Part shown: in pieces, positions 37,697-48,634 of the stretch
How positions within the stretch are numbered: position 1 is the stretch's first letter
How the letters are laid out: the number at the start of each line of letters is the position of its first letter
Source of the DNA: Gongronella butleri
Lineage: Eukaryota; Mucoromycota; Mucoromycetes; Mucorales; Cunninghamellaceae
NCBI GenBank assembly: GCA_025201375.1
Contig: JAIWZP010000029.1
Span: forward strand, 124,001 to 188,000
Direction: 5' to 3'
DNA length: 64,000 nt
The notes under the pieces: generated by a model
Database searches by the model: none
What the model was told of the DNA's origin: nothing
Seen by the model: the letters and a program-made list of their open reading frames with translations, nothing else
Program-made: the position numbers and the translations under genes

Positions 37697-38833
37697 ATAT
37701 GAAAATATATGAAACAAAAGCAACCCAATGGCTCAATTGCTGATTATTTAATTAGATTGTGGCGCAGGCGCTTCATGCTGCTTTCAACACGGTCGGCAAG
37801 ACGTTCCACTGCCATGTAAAGCTCAATTGACATATCATGACATGTTGATCCGCTCATATTTCCACTCTTTTCTAGTCTTTGCACAGCTATTTTATTTTGC
37901 CTGGCGACGTGTCGGTGCCTGTGCTTTATGAGGTGATTCCGTTGCGCGACGGCCGGTCGTTTGCCACGCGTTTTGTGCGCGCCAAGCAGCGTGGTAAGGC
38001 GATCTTTGTCCTGAGCTGCAGCTTCACCAAGGAATACGCGGATCCCTCCATTGACCACCAGACCACAATGCCCAAGGTTCCCGAGCCATCATCTCTGCCT
38101 TCGTACGTGACCCATCAAAAAAGTGAAAGATCAAGCGAAAAATGGGATCCCTTGGCTCATTTTTGCGTTTTCTTTTCTTTTTCTTTGAAATTTTGGCAAA
38201 TATCAGGTACGAGGACGTGATCCGCCAGCAGCTGGACAACAACAACCTATCGACAAAGTACCGCGACTATTTGCAAAAGCGATTGGAAGAGGAGGGACCT
38301 ATTGACATGCGTGAGGTTGCGCCCGAGGAGATCCATGACGAAAATGACGCGTGGTTCACGACCCCGCAGACTCACACGCGCCGTGCGCGCTGGTGCCTGA
38401 CGCGTGGCAAGCTCAACGACGATCCGCGCCTCCACGCACTCGTCATTGCCTACCTCAGCGATAGCGGCTTCATCATGACGGCTGCCCTTGCAGGCGGCGC
38501 GTCGCGTCGCTCCATCGGCATGATGGCCTCCCTCGACCACTCCATCTATTTCCACAAAAGCGTGCGCGCCGACGACTGGTAAGAATAAGGAATGGAAAAG
38601 AAATGGGCTGGATGCTTATTTTTGCATTTTTTTCATTTTTCTTGTCCAGGCTTCTGTATGATATGCACAGCCCGCGCTCGGGCGATGGCCGTGGTGTCGT
38701 GTATGGCCGCATTTATACCAAGGACGGCCAATTGGCCGTGACCACGGCACAGGAGGGCCTGATTCGCTTGACAAAGGCCGAACAAGACCGCCTGCGCGAA
38801 AAGAACGCTGAAGAAAAGAAGGCGAAGCTGTAA
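37467..38833 (+). CDS. peroxisomal acyl-CoA thioesterase II (TesB / ACOT8 family)
   Basis: Five exons (37467-37661, 37756-37815, 37876-38102, 38207-38578, 38650-38833) give 345 aa. The double hot-dog fold of TesB enzymes is seen. The first repeat has FGGQIVAQAL and LHSYFILPGD, then IPLRDGRSFATRFVRAKQ. The second repeat has YLSDSGFIMTAA, ASLDHSIYFHK and WLLYDMHSPRSGDGRGVVYGRIY, close to the signature of eukaryotic ACOT8. The protein ends KAKL; the terminal AKL is a canonical-type peroxisomal targeting signal 1. It hydrolyses acyl-CoAs to free acid plus CoA during peroxisomal beta-oxidation. Intron 1 contains a T/A-rich run. Two AATAAA-like words lie about 40 bases after the stop. Confidence 0.94.
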
Positions 38834-39095
38834 TTTTTATGATAGATTTCCAATTTACAATTATTTTATACACAATAAAAAATAAACCATGTACTTTTTT
38901 TGCGGTGCAATCTTTCCCCCTTTTTTTTCCCCGCAGAATGGCGGCCTCTAAACGCGGAGTTTGTGAAAATTGTAAAAGGCGGGACGACCGAACTTTTTTT
39001 TTCTCGCCTATTTCTTTTGCCACACACGGTCCCTTTGGTCTCTCTTTCTCACTCTTTTTTCCTTTCCTTCTGCATCCCCGGTCCTTCTTTTTTCA

Positions 39096-41154
39096 ATGTT
39101 TTCTGCTCCCTTGCGTCAAATATCGCGTCAGCGCGCGCAACTGCTGCAGAGGTCGAATTCTCGCCAGCTGGTGCGCTCGTATACCACGTCCAGTGTGCCA
39201 CAGAGCTCGCGAGCACCCGCGCTGGCACTCGCGCTTGCCGCGGGCGCAGCGGCAGGCTACGGCGCGCACAGCATTGCCAATTCCTCATCATCGGGCACGA
39301 GCGCGTCGGCCAATGCGTCTTCCAGCGGTGTCGCGTCGTCGCCCATCACGACGCCCAGCCGGCAAACCATCCAGACGGCGTTTCAGCGGTTGCAGCAGGT
39401 GCTGCCAGCCGAGCACGTGACCATTGACGAAGAAACACTGCGCAATCACGGCTATTCCAGCAACAGCTACCACAACGAGGGCGCGCCAAACATCGTGGTC
39501 ATGCCCGAGAACACGCAGCAGGTCGTGGAAATTGTCAAGATCGCAAATGAATTGGGGTAAAAAAGAATCATTTTTATTGGCTGACAGAGCTCGGTCATGC
39601 CCGATCCTTGCATTGACGCCCGCTTTCTTTATGCAGGATGCCTGTCATTCCATTCTCGGGCGGGACCTCATTGGAGGGCCACTTCTCGGCGCCTCAAGGT
39701 GGCATCTGCATCTCGTTCACTGCGCATATGGATCAAATAATCGAATTCCACCCAGAGGACATGGACATTGTTGTCCAGCCAGGCATCCAGTGGGAGGATC
39801 TCAATCTCATGCTCAAGGACCATGGCCTCTTTTTCCCATTGGACCCTGGACCAGGTACAAAAATCAGAAAAAAATCAAAAAAAAACCGGAAAGCACATAA
39901 CAAACGGCTCAATTCCTTGTTTTATTTTTCAAGGTGCATGCATTGGTGGTATGGTCGGCACTTCCTGTAGCGGCACCAATGCCGTGCGCTACGGCACCAT
40001 GAAGGAGTGGGTGATCAATCTGACCGTGGTCAAGGCCGATGGCACCGTGATCAAGACGCGACAGCGCCCCAGGTATAACAAAAAAAATCGGCATCGTCCG
40101 AGGCCCACGTCCTGCCAGTGACTCGAATTGCATGCATCTTACCCTACACTCTCCATCTCCACAGAAAATCATCGGCTGGATTCGATTTGACACGACTTTT
40201 CATTGGATCTGAAGGCACATTGGGCGTTGTCACCGAGGCCACCTTGAAGCTGGCGGTGGTGCCCGAGAAGGTTTCAGGTACGAGAGGGGGGATGGCAAAT
40301 CGAGCATGATCCATCTCATTTTCCCTTTTTCTTTTTGTTCTAGTGGCTGTGTGCGACTTCCCCACAATCCGCGACGCTGCGGCGGTGGTGCCCGATTTGA
40401 TGCACGCAGGTGTGCAAGTGAACGCGGTGGAATTGTTGGACGATGAGATGATGCGCGCCGTCAACATGGCCAACCCAAAACTCGGACATGCGAACAAGCC
40501 GACACTGTTCTTTAAGTTTGCTGGCAGCCAGGTGCAGATTGACCACGAAATCAAGGTCGTGTCAGAGCTTGTCAAGCGCCACCACGGTGGCACTTTCAAA
40601 TACGCCAAAAACGACGTCGAGCGCCACGAGCTCTGGGAGGCGCGCAAGATCTGCCTGTGGAGCAGCACCTTGCTCAAAGAGAACTCCGCCGTATGGACCA
40701 CAGACGCCGTCGTCCCCGTCTCGCGCTTGCCCGACCTCATCGACGAGACAAAACAGGACCTCAACAATGCAAAACACATCAAGGGCACCATTGTCGGCCA
40801 CGTTGGCGATGGTAAAAAAATTACCTTCCCCCCCAAAAAAAGATGCGAGAATCGTCATTTCTAACGTATGCGTTTTTTTTTTTTTTTTTTGCAGGCAACT
40901 TCCACGCGTTCTTGTTGTTTGATCAAGACAAACCCGTTGAATTTGAAGAAGCCAAGGAAATCAATCAACGACTGGTGCAGCGTGCCATTGCGATGAGCGG
41001 ATCTATCACTGGCGAGCACGGTGTCGGAATTGGCAAGAAGCAATACCTGCGCGCTGAGCTGGGCGACGCCACCGTGGAGACTATGTGGGCCATCAAGCGA
41101 GCCATGGATCCAAAAGGCATCATGAACCCAGGCAAGGTGTTGCCAGAAGTATAA
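39096..41154 (+). CDS. dld1: D-lactate dehydrogenase (cytochrome), mitochondrial
   Basis: Six exons (39096-39556, 39637-39854, 39934-40072, 40165-40277, 40344-40811, 40895-41154) give 552 aa. An Arg/Ser-rich, acid-free start ([20 protein letters not shown]) is a mitochondrial presequence. A short Ala/Gly-rich hydrophobic stretch after it may anchor the protein in the inner membrane. The FAD-binding PCMH domain follows ([76 protein letters not shown]). The FAD-oxidase C-terminal domain has GHVGDGNFHAF and [10 protein letters not shown], then ends with [14 protein letters not shown]. It oxidises D-lactate to pyruvate and passes electrons to cytochrome c. The gene lies 262 bases after the thioesterase in the same direction. 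Confidence 0.95.
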
Positions 41155-42504
41155 ACGCTCTTGAGCCTAGACACCGGCCATCTTGTATTTTATAAATGTA
41201 ATTTTGATTGTTTCCCCTTTGTAAATGATTAAACAGTGGCAAATGCGCTCCTAGAATTTTGTGTGCAAAGCTGAGAATTGGGCTGCTCATCAAAATTCAG
41301 GATCAAGTGCAACCAATATGCAAAACGAATGTCCAACGCTCAATTTTTATTGATTTCTCTCTCAAAATATGGGCGCAATTCTTCTTGATCATAAAATAAT
41401 CGTGTCCGCGCGTCAGGTACAGGCGTACAGCAGACTACAAAAAAAAAAAAAAACGAATACTGTAGCATTTGTCATTTCATTTTCATGTTATTAAATGTGT
41501 GTTCGTAAAAATACAAAAAAAAAAAAAAAAGAAAAGAAAAACATTGCGTATTATTTCAAATTTCGTATCATATCATGCGAAAAACAATTTTTGACGGGCT
41601 TCATGATTAATACAGTATATATGTTATTCACGGGTCACTATATGGTAAATCGACACAACAGTACCGGCGCGCGTCTATCAATTTCACTCGACGAGGAGGT
41701 ATCTAGAACGACAAGCAGTACAAGCAAGTCTTCTACAAGATTGACCAGGACGTCGCCATGGATTGGTCGGTGAGCATCTTCGAGAACTGCATTTCGTCGC
41801 AAACCATCAAAAATTGCTTCAAAACGACAATTTTGCTGCGATGATATTTCATTGACGACGCCGACACCACCACTACGAATGAGGTACAAAAGAGCTGATG
41901 AGCACTTTAGCGCGTAAAAAAAGCACCGTCCTGATTTTTACTTAATTTACTAGACCGAAATCACTGCGGCCGCCCAGCACAACCACATCGATTAGCGTGC
42001 GTGTTGACCACCAGCAAATCGCGTTGTGTCTTTTTCAACATACCGTATGATACTGTATGATAACAACATTGAAAACCTGAGGTCAGTGGAGTCGCTCGTT
42101 GTGCGGATGAATCCAAAATACGTATTTGTGATGCAAAAATTCAAAAATCACGAAAATTGTGCTCTTGTTTTTGTTGCTTGTCCTTTTTTTTGCACTATCA
42201 GTTGTCAAAGCGCGCTGGCCTCCTGTAGTCAGTGTCGTCTTGCTCAAAGTCAATATACTGTAGGTACTGTTGTATGATGTGTTGATTGTACAGTGTACCT
42301 GATGACAGGCAGGTGTGCGTAAAAAAAAGAAAGAAAAAAATTATGATATCATATCTCACACAGATCGACAGATGGCGGGCTGACAAAGCCGGTTGTCGTT
42401 TTTTAATATGAGTGGTGGGCGACGGTGCCAAATTACAAAAAAAAAGTTCGAAGGGAGAAGGGGTATCTAATGAGGGAGATCAAGCCGGGGGGGGAATCAA
42501 GATT
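41155..42504. other. intergenic with transposase remnant and AT-rich words
   Basis: No intact gene. It holds A-runs at about 41439 and 41515, several TACTGTA-type words (for example 42041-42062), and a short frame resembling a DDE transposase fragment (41707-41842). Confidence 0.5.
41707..41842 (+). pseudogene. possible pogo/Tigger-like transposase fragment
   Basis: One frame reads VFYKIDQDVAMDWSVSIFE, then CISSQTIKNCFKTTILL before a stop. This pattern (a helix, then S.TI.NCF.K..I) is like the segment just after the DDE catalytic core in pogo/Tigger/jerky-type transposases. A following frame reads IDDADTTTTNE, again of that type. No other part of a transposase is seen, so it would be a small relic. 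The assignment is from memory of the family pattern. Confidence 0.35.
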
Positions 42505-45432
42505 TTAAGGCACGGAGAGGATGGTAAAGTCATCTGGGCGCAAAAAGAGGCCGCGATGAGCATCTGTGCGAAAGTACGAGACGCCCGAGACAGAGCCGTT
42601 GTTCTGGCCGAGGCGCGAGTCTAGCTCGACGCCGATCCAGGTGCCATTGGCAAAGTCGACGGGGCCAACGTACTTGATGGTGGCGTGCGTGGGAAGTGGG
42701 CGGCGACGCAGCTCGACACGTGCACCGACGACCGGCGTGATCATTGCGCGCGACGCGCCGCCGCTGGTCGTTGTCGTGCTCATGACAATGATGGCGGCAC
42801 TGTTGCTACCTGTCGCCATATTGACCAAAGAACCATCCGCAGCAGCATGCGCCACCGCCGCCGACGAGGAGGTGGATAGAGTATCCAATGGTCCAATGGC
42901 CGGTACAGCTGCAGTTGCTGCTGTGATGGGCTCAGGGGGAGATAAAAGCGGCGCAGGCACCGTCGTGGACGCATTGGCTGTGGCCGGTGTAGCAGCAGGC
43001 GCATGATGATGATGGTGGTGGTGATGGCCAAAGGACCATTTCATGGGCGAAAGCGCGCGTTTCTTTTTCTTTTTGTTCTTGTTCATTTCCGGCGGCTGGA
43101 GGCTCGGGTGCGCGGGGGACATGACGCGCGGTGGAAGCTCGTTGGCGGCAGGCAGCTTGAATTTGATGAGTTTGCTGTCTGCTGCGGCAACAACGACGGG
43201 GACCGTGGTGGGCGACACCGTGATGGTTGGTGCAGGTTTGCGTTTGACCATGATGGTGGTGTGGACAGGGACAATGGGCTCAAGCGGCAGCAACGTGTCC
43301 AGCAATGAAACTTCATCCCAGCGGCTAGACACGTCCGACACAAAAGACGACGCGCTTGACGTCGACGACGCATAGTGGCCCTGGCGGCGGATGCGCGCCT
43401 CAGTCTCCATGGATAGCAGGTGGATCAGCGGTTGCGTGGATAATGCATTGATTGTGTTGCAATTCACATAACCCTTGGACGGGTCCGTGCGTGCAGAAAC
43501 AAGTGTCGATTGGAAAAGCGACGACCCTGCCGACAGTGACCTCTGTCTATTCCCTTTAGTGGTGGATGTCGACAAGGATTGAGAAAGCGCAGGGGCCGTC
43601 GTCGTTGGCGTCACTTGCGAGCTGAGCGTGCGCCGCAATCCAAGGGACCGCCGCCGATTCGACGATGCATACGGCTGGATATCCCGATGGTGCTCTGTCT
43701 TGCTCGTAATCGCCCGCGAACGCTTGGGACGGAACGTGAACAGCGACAGCAGATCAGAATCGAAGGGTTTGCTCAACGTGCGGTACGGAATGCCGATGTC
43801 TGGTAAAAACGAAAAAAAAAAATCAGAAAGTGGATTTTTTTTCCTTCATTTTTTTTTTTTTTCATATTTTACCATCTGACATTTGTCGCATGATTTGTTT
43901 TTCAACGTTGCGGAAGCCACCGAGGGATTTGACACTGATCCATCTGCGTGCAAGGTAGTCTGCGCATTGGGCGCGTGCATTGAACAAGACATCGTCGAGG
44001 GCGACGTTTTTCACGGTTTCTTGGCGGCCAATGAGGTCCTTGACGATTCCTTGGTAGATGATGCCAGCATTGGCGTCCTGAATGCCCTCATCCAGCACAT
44101 GGCGCAGCAAAAAGTCCAAAAAGTCGATGGAAAAGCCGCATCCGACGCCGTCCACGCATGACACCAAGATCGGGTACTCGACACAATAAAAGTCGAAATT
44201 CAACGACACCATTGAGACGGTGGATTGCAGCAATGGGTGCAGCAGGTCGAGGGTCGGCAGCGACCAGGTGGGCACGTGGTCGGCACTGCGCAGCTGGCTG
44301 AGGCACAGGTGAAGCGCGTGCAACACGTGGATTGCATTGTGTTTTGTGATGTTGCGGAAGGTAGCCTCAATCATCTCGTGGATCAGAGGCGAGCGTGGTT
44401 CGTGGTCCGTGTTGGCAATGTTGATGGAGCAATCGAGGGTCTTTATGAGCGACGCGCCCGATGGCAGCAGCGCGTGGATGAGCAGCGCAAATGGCTTTTG
44501 TGACCAAAGGTGCTGGATGGCGTGAACGGGGTCCGTGTACAGGGTCATTAGGCGCGCGCGTAATTCGGGAAGGTCGTTGCGTCGTGTGTCGGCGAAGGCA
44601 AGCATCGCCGGCAGGATAAGCGCGCAATCGTGGCATGTACATTTGAATTGATGACCATTTGTCGCCATGGCATGCAGCAATGCGCCGCCCAATGTCGCGT
44701 GGCTCTCGCCCAGATAATCCGCCGCCGCGTACGCGAGCAACAGGCATTTGATCGAATGCTTGCGGATCGCCGACCGCTCCAATTTAGAAGACGACACATT
44801 GTCGTGGGCAATCCACTCAGGCAAGGGGGCATTGACCTGGTCCGTGTACAAATAGGCGAGCAGCAGCCGCATGACCTGCGGCGTGAAAAACGGATCGGTC
44901 AGGTGCAACACGGGAGCATGTGTCTCACAGAACCCTGAACAAAACATGGCGTAAAAATAGGTCGACTGCGCAGCAAGCATGAATCGGTGCGTTGCAAACG
45001 TAACCGCCACCGCTTCGAGCGCGTCCGGCGATGGCACCACCAAATCAATGTCGCAGCCAATCTGCTCGTCAAGCATCCTGCCCAAATCCCGCTGCAAATC
45101 CTGCAAATGCCCAATGCGCGCCTTTTCATCCGTTTCCTCGTCATTGGCGGCCATGGGAAGCAATGTGATATCCAATTCCTTTTCCCAATAGTCGAGCATC
45201 GCTTGTACGTGTGGTGCGAGGCCCGCAGGCACCACCGCCGTGTACCAATACGCAACAAGATGCTGAAACAGCGCGTGCGACACGCCGCGCAAATCGTACA
45301 CGGCGGGGCTTGAAGCAGACGCCTCGGCCACCTCCAACCCGGGAAACAGACGCTGCAAAAAGGGCATTGGACACCTACACAAAAGGAGAGCTGTGTAAAA
45401 ATTGGCCCAAAAAAAGAAAATGGGAAAACGTG

Positions 45433-45487
<55 letters not shown>

Positions 45488-45632
45488 GGCAATTCCAAAA
45501 AGGACTTTTACCTCTGTGTACCCAGACGTCCGAGTCGTTGAACTGACAACAAGTGTCGGCAAGGTGCTCTTGCGGCTGCTGAATAAGCTTGTTCAGGCTA
45601 ACAATATAAGTTGATATTGGTTTCGGGAACAT
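42505..45632 (-). CDS. BTB-BTB-CAP-Gly domain protein
   Basis: Three exons (45512-45632, 43873-45390, 42505-43799) give 977 aa. A first BTB/POZ-like unit is split by intron 1: FNDSDVWVH in exon 1 joins ALLLCRCPMPFLQ in exon 2. This is only in frame with the acceptor at 45391, which is why I prefer it to the later AG. A second BTB lies at about 150-230 (CDIDLVV, HRFMLAAQSTYFYAMFCSGF). A helical BACK-like region follows, then a long disordered Ser/Thr/Ala-rich part with a His run. The C-terminal CAP-Gly module (about 905-975) has GARVELR, YVGPVDFANGTWIGVELD and GQNNGSVSGVSYF. CAP-Gly modules bind microtubule ends or EEY tails; here the usual GKNDG is GQNNG. The poly(A) run 45436-45483 lies in intron 1. 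Confidence 0.82.
45436..45483. repeat. 48-bp poly(A) run within intron
   Basis: An uninterrupted run of 48 A on the + strand, i.e. poly(T) in the sense of the minus-strand gene, upstream of the splice acceptor used in my model. The exact length may be unreliable in an assembly. Confidence 0.9.
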
Positions 45633-46554
45633 CAAGGGGTGAGAGAGAGAGAGAAAAAAGAAAAAAGAGAGCAAGGGAAAAAAGAAAAAGAGAGGTTTAA
45701 AAAAAAAGGGGGGATGGTCATTTCAAATGATGGATGCTTGAGAATTTCCATGTCTGGTTTATGCCGCCCCCCACTTTTGTGCTCACTTTTTTGCACTTTA
45801 CCCATTTACGGCCACTCTCAATTATCTTCCCCTAACTCTTGTGGGCCTCTTTGACAGCGGTATCGTGCATTGCACATTGTCATGCGCTCAATTGCGCGCG
45901 CACGCTCTCTTTTTACTAAGAAGAATGGCTTGTTGTTTGTTTTTCCTTCAAAAGAACGGAGCTGGCCATGGTGACGCCATTGGTTTCGGATGCTGCCCTG
46001 TTTGAAAGTTTTGCCGATTGTATCTTGGCGCTTATTTTAGCTTTTTAAACTTTTGGGTCAGGGCGCAAAGTGCGCGCCGAACAAAACATCCCATGCGCTC
46101 GGGCAACACGCGCGCTCATCCCACGCAAACTTTTTTCCCGATACCCATCCCCTCTCTCCCCCTTTTATGCTTTGCCCCCCTTTCACGCTGTCGCTCGCGA
46201 TGGCGTGCGCGTGTGTGACATCGCATGACGCGTCCGCCACACCCTCCATTTCTTTTAAAAATGAAAAATCGGGACGTGCACCGCCATTACCCTCTTTTCC
46301 CTCGCTTCGCCACACCTCGCAAGGCCAAAACAAAAACAAGGAGTCGAATGTATGGGTCGTCATGAACAGCTTTTGCAAAAAAAAAAAAAAAAAAGTGCGC
46401 AAGAAGCGGCCAAAATTGTCAGTTGTCCAAAAAAAAAGGGACACACAACAGCGGCGTTTGAAAATAACACCCTGGGGTCTTGTATTTGGCGGTGTGGCTT
46501 TCCTGCGACTTGCATCCACCCTCTTTTTTTTACTTTTTATTTACGTCTTTCAAT
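45633..46554. other. divergent intergenic region
   Basis: No gene is seen in about 920 bases between the divergent BTB/CAP-Gly gene (-) and the mitoribosomal protein gene (+). It has GA-rich runs near 45645-45700, A-runs at 46378-46394 and 46429-46437, and C/T-rich stretches. Confidence 0.5.
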
Positions 46555-47014
46555 ATGGCATTGCGCTCTATCCAGTCCACTCGCGAGCTGATCAAGCAAC
46601 TGACGACCGGCGTGGGTGCCGCTCCTCTTCCCTCAACCATCACCAAGATTTCCATGGCGTATGCTGTCAAGGGCAAGAATGACAGCGCCGGCGCAAAGTA
46701 AAAAGCACACAATTTCAACAACAATGACAGATTGGAGCTGACCCCCACTCTCTTAGGCACTTTCTTCACGAGACGCTCCCTCGCATGCAGTACAACAACC
46801 CGTCTGTCGTGTTTGAGCTGCAAAAGTCGACGGATCCCGCCACCAAGCCCACGGTCACCGTCCATTTTGGTAAAAACGAGGCCGCCATGCACCCCCCGTC
46901 CGTCTCTAATTTGCTCAATTCCTCTCTTTTTTAGGCCAAGGTCAGACAAAGACCATTGATATCCCTCGCACGCACTCGGACGAGATTTACAACAAGGTCG
47001 TTGCCGCGGCATAA
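46555..47014 (+). CDS. mitochondrial ribosomal protein, S25/Mrp49 (L51/S25/CI-B8) family
   Basis: Three exons (46555-46697, 46757-46869, 46935-47014) give 111 aa. The thioredoxin-like L51/S25/CI-B8 fold signature is seen: an N-terminal helix (ELIKQLTTGVGA), strand SMAYAV, then GAKHFLHETLPRMQYNNPSVVFELQ and a final strand with TIDIPRTHSDEI. The phrase ARKF/K-HF...LPR.QY.NP is shared by mitoribosomal mS25 and fungal Mrp49 (mL61), more than by complex I B8. I therefore call it a mitoribosomal subunit and do not decide between the two. No separate presequence is evident. Confidence 0.78.
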
Positions 47015-47212
47015 GACCCAAATACGCCCTTTTTGTGGGATCATGCACGCCAATTGCTCGTTCAATCGTTTGAGTCCACTCCCCCACCTTTTCTCCATCC
47101 CGCATTCTTCAACAACATCCTCCTTCCCCACCTGCATCATGTATTTTTTTGTATAGATTTGATTGAATAATAGTCAATTTTGGTTTTTTTTTTTATGATT
47201 TTGGGTGAATTG

Positions 47213-48395
47213 CTACATGAGGCACGTGATGACCTGGGCGAGACCCGCGCAAAACACGACGGTGAAGATGTCGTGAGAGAGGTGACGTAGTGCGCGGCGG
47301 TGATCCAGGAAGAGAAACGCCACTTGTTTAAAAGGAGACGCAAGACGCGACGCGATGAGGGTGAAATCGTCGTCCGGCGCCGCTGGGTATACATCATGGG
47401 GGTGATAGAGACGGAACGCGCCATACATCAGCAGCTCCAAGGTCACAAAGTGGCGGAACAATGGCTAAAAAAAAAAAAAATGGAAAAAAACGGACAGTTA
47501 GAAAAAAAAAAAAAAACGCGTCAAATTGGACACAAACGAGGACTTACATAATAGGCGGCGTCCATGGCATTCGACTGCGTGTGCAATAGTGCGCACCAGT
47601 GAGACGACGACAGTGGGTTGGCGGCGCGCGCTTCCTCGTAAAATGCGCAAAACACGAGCCAGGCCATAGAAACAAAGTGAAGCAGATTCCAATACTTTAG
47701 GGCCGGGTCTTGCAACGATCCACGTGGACGTCCATACAGCTTGCGCATCATCAGCGTGTTCAGCAAGCTCGGTTGGCGCGGCAATGGCGCGTCAGACTCT
47801 TGATTTTCCCCAGGCATCTGCTGTTGCAGCGCATTCGCGAGCATGTTTGCCAAATCCATGGGCGCCGGCACGTCCCCTGATTGCATTGGAGGCATTGAAC
47901 GCGGTTGAGGTGCCGGCGACGCGAGCGATGGCGTCGATTGCGATACAGATGCGTGATTCATCACGACATGCGGCGATTCGATAAAAGGCGCGGTGCTAGA
48001 CGATGCCGACGATGCGGGCGCGTGTTCATGATACGTGCGCCGACGCAACTGGCTCACAGACGACGGCGCGAGCAAGTCGTCGCGCTCGTGAAAGTCTTGG
48101 ACGGACGAAACCGAGCGCAGACTGTGTTGGCTCGTGGACGGCTGCAAACTGCGAAGCGACGACGTGGACGACGAGGGCGACGGACTGGGCGAGTACCCTA
48201 CGAACAATAAAAAAAAGAGAGAGAAACCCGCCATGAGCTTCTTGTCGTGCTTGTATTAGGAGCGAAAACAAGTATTTTACCGTGTGCTGTGCCCGTAATT
48301 CTATCCAGTCGGTCGCCCGCCGACTGTAAAATGCGTTGCTGACGCTTGCGGCGACGTCTTTCCGCTTGTTGCTCCCTGGTCAGAGACGAAGACAT
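47213..48395 (-). CDS. GET2/CAML-like ER receptor for tail-anchored protein insertion
   Basis: Three exons (48281-48395, 47548-48197, 47213-47464) give 338 aa. The N terminus reads SSSLTREQQAERRRRKRQQR, then ILQSAGDRLDRITG. This is the short basic helix plus second helix by which Get2 and CAML capture the ATPase Get3. A long Ser/Pro-rich cytosolic linker follows. The C-terminal third has hydrophobic helices (WNLLHFVSMAWLVFCAFY, FVTLELLMYGAFRLY, DIFTVVFCAGLAQVITCL), matching three membrane spans. With Get1 it forms the ER receptor that inserts tail-anchored proteins. Only the N-terminal motif is strongly diagnostic. Its stop lies 199 bases from the stop of the convergent mitoribosomal gene. 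Confidence 0.8.
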
Positions 48396-48634
48396 ACGGG
48401 AAAAGCAGTAGAAACGAAATAAAAAAAAAAAAAGAGGAGCGCCCCAAATTTCAGGAACAAACAAAAAAAAAAAAAGGAGATAAAAAGGGCGCCCACTCTT
48501 CCAGACTCCCCTCACCATGTGTCAAAAAAAAAAGGCAAGCAGCGGATCACGTGGCACGATTACAGGTTTTTTTTATGATTTGGCGAAAAAAAAGAAGGGT
48601 ATCTTGAGAAAAAGAAAAGAGCGAGGGGAAGGGA

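Noticed and set aside
45375..45390. later AG (after GTGTAG) as acceptor of the BTB gene intron 1
   Set aside because: It would put the BTB frame out of phase; the AG at 45391-45392 keeps the frame and gives a proper BTB helix (HRALLLCRC).
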